From: Datisca glomerata
Taxonomy: Eukaryota > Streptophyta > Magnoliopsida > Cucurbitales > Datiscaceae
Direction: 5' to 3'
DNA length: 64,000 nucleotides
NCBI GenBank assembly: GCA_003255025.1
Contig: QANY01003970.1
Location: 806,001-870,000, forward strand
Shown here: positions 55,690 through 64,000 of the stretch, in pieces
Layout of the letters: every line of letters begins with the position of its first letter
How positions within the stretch are numbered: position 1 is the stretch's first letter
Translations under genes and position numbers: made by a program
Notes under the pieces: model-generated
What the model was told of the DNA's origin: nothing
Database searches by the model: none
The model's input: the letters and a program-made list of their open reading frames with translations, nothing else

Positions 55690-57190
55690 TCGACATAAGA
55701 TAGGAAGTGGGGAGTTGCTCGATGATGAACACGACGACGATTGGACTCGGAGGACAGGGTGAGAAGGAGAGCAATCGAAGATTTTTAGAGAATTTTTAAA
55801 GAATGTGAAGAGAAAGGGGAGAAAAAACAAGCATTTATCCCCACCGAATAGATTTAATAGGCATGATTTATGCTCTATAGACAGACTATATAGGCTTGAC
55901 ACACCAAACATTATATCATGTAACCTCTGGCATGACAGACAATGCTTCTATATGCAAACCTCACGCCTGCTCACCACGTGTCTTGAATAGAGTTGTATTA
56001 AATGCACATTAATCATTAAGTTGTAAGTTTCAAGAAGTAGCCAATTCAAATTTTTGAAGAGATTAAAATGACCCATAAAGAGAGGCATCTAAAATATTGG
56101 AAAGGCAAACAACTCCGATTGACAAATCTTAGAGCTCCTTTAACACATTTCGGACAACTTGGGAAAAGGAAGAACGAAGTCACCAGAGCTAATTGCTTCG
56201 AATTAACTCCGACTAAGGGCAACTGTTGTGAGTGCCTTCGAGTCTCTTCTACAAAGGAGACACAAATATCCTTAAATTTGGTCAAGTCTAAAGTGGAACA
56301 ACTCTGCAACCACTATTCGTCCTACAAGTCAGGCTTAACAGAGCTTCATAACAACACGTTAGCTCCAACTCTATATCGTTCCACTATGGCCAATCCCCTG
56401 AGCCTCCTCGAGCGGCCCAGAGGTCATAGAGAATTCGATGACCCTGCAGGAGTGTATAATCGAGATTAGTCAGCAGGGGCACTCCAAATAGATCACCTTA
56501 ATCATTGTCAGTCGAAATGAATATTCCACGTACCCTCATAGTATTGAACCTATTACCATTCTGTCCAAGCGCCACCTTCCATGTTAGAAGCACCTCATTT
56601 AAATTCCCTCAAGTCACCTCCCTTTAGCTTAAGGGACATATAATTAAATGCAGCTTCTCCCAACCGATGGGAATACTTTGAAATATTTCTTAACTTCCTT
56701 CACAAGTCTTACCAAGTTGCTCCTCCACTATAAATATTCTTTCTTTCAACAAAAAGTTCGCTCAACCATTATCAAAATTATGTCAATTTCTCTCCATTTT
56801 TCTAATTTAAGCTTTAGTGTCCTTACAACAAGAAAACCCCACCTCAGTGACTCATGTCTTTGAGTTCTTTGATCTCATGTTTGTATGGATATCAGTTCAC
56901 CAACATAAGATATGTGTGATGCCCAAATTCTAATAGCAACAATAACCACACTTTTTATATCATGGGAATGGTTCTGAAGAATGACATTCGATACTAAAGT
57001 TAATGATCGGAATATGAGGTGGCTAATTTCAAAGGGAAAAGAATGGTATCAGCTTATTGCTTATGATAACTCGTATGTGTGACAATGTGTTTAAATTAAC
57101 TTTTACACCTCCGTCACTCTCCAACATATGTTGTCCTTAATATGGGTTATGTTCATGCATGGATATATTAGTTGAGCTTCAGAAACATGG
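55690..57190. other. Region without recognised gene
   Basis: One 133-codon plus-strand frame at 56068-56469 (MTHKERHLKYWKGKQL start) is open but matches nothing recognised and lies in probable transposon debris. No other feature was found. Confidence 0.4.
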
Positions 57191-57191
57191 G

Positions 57192-57432
57192 TGAACATAG
57201 AGGGAATAAAGAAGAATGAGAGAGAAGAAAGATAAGCTCGACTGATGAAGAGAAAGTCTTCTTTTCATTAGTGAGTTCAAGTGATTATCATTATATATAT
57301 ACAAATGATTGATCACTAACAACTTAACGACAACTAACTAGCTCGTAACAATTAACTAGCTCGATTAAATGAGAGCTTAACATTACATGCAATAATCACA
57401 TAAGTAAACAGCTTGCTTTATTAGCCATATCA
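57192..57432 (-). repeat. 3' LTR of the minus-strand copia element
   Basis: Shares GCTCGACTGATGAAGAGAAA and AACTAACTAGCTCG-type blocks with 61866-62147. Confidence 0.82.
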
Positions 57433-57439
57433 TCCCCTC

Positions 57440-60400
57440 TCAAGCGAAAGGGGGTCAAAACCACTTGAAGCTTGTTCTTAAGGAAAAAAAAGTTGAGATT
57501 ATAGGACTACTTTAGTAAGAACATCTGCAGTTTGATCGACAAAGAGTATAAATCTGATATCAAGAGTTTTGTTGGTGACCTTCATCTCTTAGAAAGTGAG
57601 TATCAAACTCCAGGTGCTTTGTCCAAGCATGAAGAATAAGGTTGGTAGCCAATGAGATAGCACTCATATTGTCACACTTTATGATATGGGTAAGAAAGAT
57701 AACTCATGTAACTCAGTAAGAAGAGATAACGTCCACATAATTTTTGCAGATGCATTGGACAAAACATGATACTCACTCTCTGTACTTGATCGTGTAACAA
57801 CCTGTTACTTTTCAGAGGACCAAGTGATAAGAGAAGATCCTAAGAAGATAGCATACCCACAAGTTGACTTACGATCATCAAGATTTGAGGCCCAATCAAC
57901 ATTAATAAACCTTCTATGTGTAAAGAAGAGGCTGGCTTAAGAACAATACCTTCATTGATAGAACCTTTGAACAAACTGACTAAGTTTGTTAACAATGTAG
58001 ACAATGTCAGGCCTCGTTAACAACAAATATTGTAAGTTCCCAAGAGTATTCCTATAAAGAGTAACATCAGGGAATGAAGGAGCTGAATCATGAAAGAGAT
58101 TGATGGAAATATAGTTGGTGTTGAACAAGACTTTGCATGAGACATATTGGTTCTTTGATGCAAGCCTGAAATGTAACCAACTTGTGAAAGATGAAAACCA
58201 TTAGAAGTCCTTACTACCTCCATGCCCAAGAAGTGGTGAATGGCACTAAGATTCTTAAGAGCAAATTCATTGCTTAAATATGAAAACAACCTTTCAATAT
58301 GAAGATCACTACTACCTTGATTAATATATCATAAACATCAATCAAAACTATAATTTTACAGTTATTTTGCTATGAGAATATTGAGGTATTTAAGATAGTA
58401 TGGAGGAAGCCCCATGAGAGTAAGGTAGACTTAAGTCTTTCATACCAAGCAGGCAAATCTACGCCTTTCATACCAGGCTTTTGGTGCCTACCTAAGACTA
58501 TACAATGCTTTCCTAAGCCTGCAAACATGATTGGGGTACGTAAAATTCACATAGCCTAGAGGTTGAGGCATAACATTAGATTCTTCAAGCTTTCCATTGA
58601 GGAAAGCATTATTGACATCTAATTGATTCACTGGCCACTGGAGAGAAGGTTTCTGTACAACCAACTCCTGGTGTTTGGTGGAAACCCTTTACAACTAATC
58701 TGGCCTTGTACCTTTGTATATTCCCATCAGCATTCAATTTTAACTAGAAAACCCACTCGTTGCCTACAAGACTCATGGAAGGACTATAGGGAACTAATTC
58801 TCATGTTATCATAAGAGCTTGATATTCCATATCCATTGCTTGCTTCCAAGGTACTATCAATGAAGGTATTGTTCATGTAGATGTGATCAGGATAGGATCA
58901 AGGTTTAAGGCATGTTTTGAGGTAAGGAATGCTTTATGTTTGAGAGATCCAGATTTGAACCTTATGAACATATGATGTGATGAATGGTTCTGAGTTTTTA
59001 TTAGTACAATAGGTTCTAAGATAGTGGGATGAGAGGTTTCTTCATTTGATGAGTTAGATTAGGTCATGAAGGGTACTGGAATAAGAGGGACATTATCATG
59101 ATTGTCAGAAATTTCATGACCTGGTACATTATGATGCAAAATGTCTACAAAATTTTGTATAAAATAGGGAATCGAAACATTACCTGAGAGTGATAAGTTC
59201 TTAGTGTGAGTTGGAGAAGGCCTTTGAGCGTGCTAAAAATTGTTGAGAGGAGTTAATTCCTGTAAAGAGTTAATTGTGCCAAACAGAAACACCGTAGGTT
59301 TGTTTTGGGGCAGTTTAATGAGTAACAGAGTTTGGAAAACCTTTAGAATAAGGGAAAGAATTATTATTGAAAATAACATTTGTTATAGCTACATAAATTC
59401 TGTCAAAAGAGTGGAGACATCGATACCCTTTATGAGATGAGGAATAGCCTATAAACACACATTGATCACTTTTATATTGAATTTTATGCTTATTATAGGG
59501 ATGTAAGTGAGAATAACATTCACAGCGAACTCACTTTAGAAACTTGTAATCAGAAATTTTGTTGAATAGAACTTGAAAAGGGTGATAAACTAGATAGAGT
59601 TGTTGTTGAGAATCTATTAAAGAGATAGATTGAAGTGAGAAAATTATGCCACTAGAATGATGCACGCATGGTAGCTTGGGCAAGAAGTGTTGGACTTGTT
59701 TCTACCAAGTGCCTAACTTTCTTTGTGTGCTACCATTTTGGTTATGGGTGTGAGGACATGAGTATCTGAATTGAATGTCATTAGTGCTTAAAAATTATTC
59801 AAACACCATGTACTCTCATCCTCAATCAGATTGGATGGTTTTAATTGTGGTTGAGAATTGATTTTCAGGAAAGGTTTTAAACTGTATAAATGTTTTAAAG
59901 GTTTCTGATTTCAATTTAAGGGGGTATATCCAAGTGTACCTACTGGAATCATCAAGAAAGAGTATATAATATTTTTATCCATCCCTTGAACTAGTGGGAG
60001 AAGGTCCCCAAAGATCTGTGTGGACCGATTCTAGAGGTTTAGTTGCATGAGAATCAGATAATGCATGGTGTAAAACATGAATTTTTCCTTTGGGATAGGC
60101 TATACAAAATGTGTTTTGGGAAATATGAGGATTAATATTACATTAGCTAAGTACTTGAAAAAATAGTTCTTACACTTGGATGACTAAGCTTTATGTGCCA
60201 CAACTGAAAGATAAAAGATAAACATGCTTTTGATTCAATACTACTGGTTTTATTACAAATAACATAATTTGTAGAAGGATTACAATTCTCGATTGCATGT
60301 GATTTAGACACATCAGATTTACATTTGAAAGAAAGGGGACAAACTAAATCAGACTTAGTGTTCACACATTTATTATAAACAATTTGTTTACTAACAGATG

Positions 60401-60879
60401 AACATTTATGAAAAAAAAGAAAAATCATGAAGAGAATTTGCATCAGTTATCTTACAGGTCATGGTAATAACTTTCTTATTGTCTGACAGCATAAGCACAT
60501 ATAGACCTCTCTTAAGCTTCCCTCTGAAAAGGACCCTCTTGGTTACTTTTTCCTTTACAAGACAATAAGTAGATTGAAATTCAATAAACAAATTATTGTC
60601 TTTAGTCAATTGGGAAACACTAAAAAGATTCTTTTTGAAATTAGGCACCCTAAGCATAGATTTCAATTTTAAAACAGTAGAAGCATAAGGTATTTGGAGA
60701 AAAGTAGAACCTATATGTGAGATTTGGAGAGCCTTACCATCACCTACAATCAATTTCTCCTTGCCATTGTATTCTTGTGCAAAATGAAAGTTATTCAGAT
60801 CTGATGAGATATGGTTGGTTGTAGCACTGTCTGCATACCAATTTTCATCAGTGAAAACACCATCTGAGCTAGCCACCAT
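57440..60879 (-). pseudogene. copia pol remnants: protease, integrase, RT, RNase H
   Basis: Minus-strand domains in order: protease WYADSATTNHISSDL (60840) with FSVSQLTKDNNLFIEF; integrase LESVHTDLWGPSP and YYILFLDDSSRYTWIYP (about 60040-59930); reverse transcriptase [19 protein letters not shown] (58240); RNase H DRKSTCGYAIFLGSSLITW (about 57880). Multiple stops and shifts occur between and within domains. Inactive. Confidence 0.85.
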
Positions 60880-60921
60880 TGCAGTTGGTTCACCATAATT
60901 GGAGTTCTGAGAATTTTGTGA

Positions 60922-61935
60922 TCAAAATCTAGAGGAGTTAGACTGCATATGGTAATTACTGTCAAACTTGTTGTAACAGGTTAAAGCTCCACGACCTACT
61001 CTACCACATGCCTGAAAGACTAGCCTTCCTCCATTCCTTTCACATCTTCCTCTTCTTCCACCATTAAAGGTACAACGACCACTTTGGTTACCAAAATTGC
61101 TTCCTCTTCCTCGACCAAAATTTCCATTACCACTATTAAAATTGACATTCTTTCTACCAAAGTTACTTCCAGCATAATTTGCTGTCATTGAATACTTGAC
61201 ATCTAGAGCTGTTTTAGCATTCATTCTTTCTATTCTACATTCATGACTCATAAGCAGAGCCTACACTTCTTCCAGAGTTACATCTTCACTTCTAGAAGTA
61301 ACGTTTACCCCACAGAATCGTATTTAGCTCAAAGACCATTCAGAATATGAAGCATAAGGTCTTGATCACTTACTAGGTTTCATGCTACTATGAGTGCATC
61401 ACTAAGGCTCCTCATCTTATCATATTAGTCTTGGATGCTTTGATTTCCTTTCTTGCAGAAGATTCTTTAGTTGAAGCATCCTTGCTTTGGATTGGTTTGA
61501 AAAATGTATCTCAAGCACCTTCCACAAATCTTTTGAGTGACAGTATAGAAAAACTGTTCCAAGAACCTTTTCAGTCATAGACGATCTCAGTCAGCTTAGA
61601 AGTAGCTGGTATTTCCTAATCCAAGTAATGTACTTTGGATTATCCGTTCCATTAGCCAATTTTTGTTGAGGGTTTTCCTTATTTTCAAACAAAAATTCAT
61701 CTAAACCATTTCCAATCACAGCAGGGATAATTTGTGATTTCTCACAGTATGAAATTATCCTATCGAGCTTGATCAGAAGAGAAGAATTAAGCATCGTGTT
61801 GAGAGATTTTGAGAACAAACTATCATCTCTAATATTACCTCCATTACTTACATTTGACTCGACTGTCATAGAGGAAAGGAAAAGAATGAGAGAGAAGAAA
61901 GAGAAGCTCGACTGATGAAGAGAAAGACTTCTCAT
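60922..61935 (-). pseudogene. copia gag remnant
   Basis: The N-terminal gag starts at an ATG near 61868 (MTVESNVSNGG) and includes LANGTDNPKYITWIRKYQLL. The C-terminal part (61251-60922) is Gly/Arg/Asn-rich (GRGRGSNFGN) with a degenerate zinc-knuckle-like Cys cluster. The frame is broken between them. Confidence 0.75.
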
Positions 61936-62147
61936 TAATTAGTTCAAGTGATTATCATTACATATATATAACAAATGATTACTAATAACTTAGCAACAAC
62001 TAACTAGCTAGTAACAACTAACTAGCTCAATTAAACGTGAGCGTAACAAACTAATTGATTTATGCGGGAAAGCTTAATCACGTGATTATTGCATGTAATG
62101 CATGCAATAATCATGTAGGTAAAGAGCTTGCTTTATTAGCCTTATCA
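61866..62147 (-). repeat. 5' LTR of the minus-strand copia element
   Basis: Contains a perfect 12-bp inverted repeat (GATTATTGCATG, loop TAATG, CATGCAATAATC) at 62084-62112 that is reduced to one arm in the 3' LTR. Confidence 0.82.
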
Positions 62148-62149
62148 AT

Positions 62150-63789
62150 ACTTCTTTAAATCATGGACGTATCCGGATAACTGATAAAATTAGGAGGTCC
62201 TCCACATTTTATGTGTGTGTTGGGCGAATATGCCCACATTAATTATGCCTTTATATAGTGAAACTCGCCATATATATGTTTGTGTTCTATTTTAATGTTT
62301 AGTTATGTTCGCTCTAGAACTTAGTTCAGCATGAATGATGAAAAACACAGGTATCATTTGGCCTACTTAAGTTCCACATTGGTTCTTACTTGGTCCTAGA
62401 TTGGTTCAACTTGAGTGGCTAAAATTTAAAAGCATGTTTTATGATTTGAGCTTCAAATATAATTATGCTCAAAGACACATTATATATTAACATATCAGTC
62501 TATAATATTTTAATTAACAAATAAACTCCGTCTATTCCACAACATGTATGATCCGATCTTGTACATTAAATTGGAGGTAATGTTAAGAGAGAATATAAAA
62601 ACATGTATTTTACTTTCATCTTTATTTTTTCTTTAAATATACCGATACTCTACGTTGTATACTGTTGGATAATCATACAAATAGTTATTTACTTCACAAA
62701 GGTACGTACGTATTAGTGAGATATTCCACAATTATACACATGTATTTAGATTAATGGGTAAAACACCAAACATAAAAAGAAAGAAAGAAAATGATCATCG
62801 TAAAACACAAAGACATAAGAGAAAGAGAAAGGGGAGAAGGAATTAAGCAAGTAAGACTCACGTGGAATAAGGGTGGCATGGGGATATGGGAAAATGCATG
62901 TGTGAGGTATAAACGGCAAAATAGTAACGCTTAGTATCTTGGGCTAATCGTAGTTTTTAGTTTTTGTTCGATCGTATATGGTTTCTTTTAACTCACTGAG
63001 CGAATGGAGAGCATCTTTTGGAAAGCGGTGGTCTTCCCCGTTTGTCCCAACTCTCACTCTGTCTGCCCCCTCACCAATCTCTAGGCGATCTCTGATTCTC
63101 TCTCTCTCTCTTCTTTCTCTCTCTATCAATGTTTTTTTGAATCTTTTGATCAAGTGGGTCGTTTTCCCAGAGGATTTTTTGTTTGGGCTTGGCCATCATA
63201 GATGTGGGGTCACTTTGTTTTTTTTTCAGGTTTAATGTTTTTTGTTTTTTTGTTTTTGACCTTTTTCTTTTTTGAGTTTTGTATCTTTGACCCATAAGTG
63301 TAGTATCTCAGTCTAACACACAATAACAAACACAAACATATGTTACTTTGATGATTGCAGAGTATCAGATTTAGATACCTTTATCTCTTTTTTGAGCTTT
63401 TGTGTCTTCTCAATCTTCCTTCTTTCTCTCTCTATCAAAATCTTGAGGATCTTCTATTAATTTTCTCCAGCAAAAAATAGGAATACAGACCAAAACTCAG
63501 GCTTATTACATTAAGAACAAGATCATATATAAGTTCACATATGCTTGGGTCATGCATGCTAACACCTTTTTTTTAACATTGGATGATCAGAATTTTTGTT
63601 GAATCACCGAACACATTTAATTTATTGAACACTTACAACACATTTATTAAATCTCATTTATTGAATCTTCTAAACATGTTTGTTGAATTTCTATAATATA
63701 TTTATTGAACTTTATGGTATCGATAATGAAAAAACACTCCTAATATTCAAGAATTTTCCTGAACAATTACATGAGGACTACAATCCATG
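62150..63789. other. Region without recognised gene
   Basis: AT-rich with CT/GA-rich stretches near 63060-63130 and 63400-63430. The 85-codon plus frame at 62978-63235 is dominated by Ser/Leu from a CT-rich tract and is not called. Confidence 0.45.
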
Positions 63790-63999
63790 TCAAAGATAGA
63801 ATATACATGAAAACAAAACAAGGGTTTGGATGGAGTGAGATGGGGGAGTCTTAGATTGAGAATTAGATGAGGTGGTGATCATGACGAAATTGGCTTTGTT
63901 TTTAGGTTCACGTGATTCAAAGGGTACGGCTACTGGGGGATAGTAAGGTTTAACACTGGCTGTTGTCGTTATTGTTAAGCTTAAGATTTTGACCGATTG
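63790..63999 (-). CDS. Possible 3' end of a gene, truncated by the window edge
   Basis: An open minus-strand frame of 69 codons enters from the right edge and stops at 63792-63790. It includes SVKPYYPPVAVPFESREPKN and FVMITTSSNSQSKTPPSHS. The length without stops in AT-rich DNA and the Pro/Ser/Lys composition suggest coding, but no family is recognised. Confidence 0.3.
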   Translation of the reverse strand, partial: QSVKILSLTITTTASVKPYYPPVAVPFESREPKNKANFVMITTSSNSQSKTPPSHSIQTLVLFSCIFYL

Positions 64000-64000
64000 G

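Larger units (their letters stand above)
57192..62147 (-). mobile_element. Degenerate Ty1/copia retrotransposon
   Basis: On the minus strand: 5' LTR from 62147 (TGATAAGGCTAATAAAGC) to about 61866, gag to about 60900, pol to about 57440, purine tract GAGAGGGGA, then 3' LTR from 57432 (TGATATGGCTAATAAAGC) to about 57192. The LTRs differ by substitutions and a ~40-bp insertion in the 5' copy. No TGGTATCAGAGC-type primer site is visible: gag begins almost at the LTR end, so that junction is deleted. Pol is disrupted by many frameshifts. No clear target duplication was found. Confidence 0.88.

Noticed and set aside
56068..56469. 133-codon plus-strand ORF
   Set aside because: No recognisable domain, no intron or promoter context, and it lies in transposon debris; chance openness is as likely.

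Overview
The window is AT-rich nuclear DNA of a flowering plant, most likely a eudicot. The evidence is split genes with short GT-AG introns, a nuclear tRNA gene, and Ty1/copia, Tat-type Ty3/gypsy, MULE-like and hAT-like elements, with proteins that match plant families closely. The species cannot be named from the sequence.

Layout. 1-2447: 3' part of a SEC14/CRAL-TRIO gene (+). 3583-5802: complete AE7-like (MIP18/CIAO2) Fe-S assembly gene (-). 5919-7724: MULE-like element. 8518-8591: tRNA-Ile(UAU). 8778-15881: complete VPS39 gene (+; 12 exons, 1000 aa). 16894-24039: complete PYROXD2-type oxidoreductase gene (-; 16 exons, 568 aa), convergent with VPS39. 24122-25508: second MULE-like element. 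26220-26402: SINE. 26626-32174: degenerate Tat-lineage LTR retrotransposon with antisense ORF, tandem repeats and a nested hAT-like insertion. 32324-39437: Maf-like nucleotide pyrophosphatase gene (+), whose fifth intron contains a Ty1/copia element at 34531-38514. 39438-46200: gene-poor AT-rich DNA. 46370-50850: several unrelated tandem arrays and segmental duplications. 51625-52580: bHLH gene fragment. 54830-55680: transposon-protein remnant. 57192-62147: degenerate Ty1/copia element (-). 62150-64000: no clear gene, with a possible partial CDS at the right edge.

The exon models of AE7-like, VPS39, PYROXD2 and Maf were assembled by hand from conserved protein blocks and splice sites. In each, exon lengths sum to a multiple of three and give the usual family length, so all four are probably functional. 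They are unrelated housekeeping genes: cytosolic Fe-S assembly, vacuolar tethering, a flavoprotein and nucleotide sanitation. There is no operon-like logic.

The most notable observation is in the Maf gene. The copia element is flanked, flush with both LTRs, by a 61-bp direct duplication that carries a splice acceptor and exon start, not the usual ~5-bp target duplication. The upstream acceptor is mutated and the downstream one intact, so splicing can remove the whole element and leave a normal 204-aa protein. Other points worth checking are a predicted U12-type AT-AA intron in AE7-like, two related MULE-like elements about 100 bp upstream of two start codons, and a 1.4-kb minisatellite with a TACGTA palindrome in most units.
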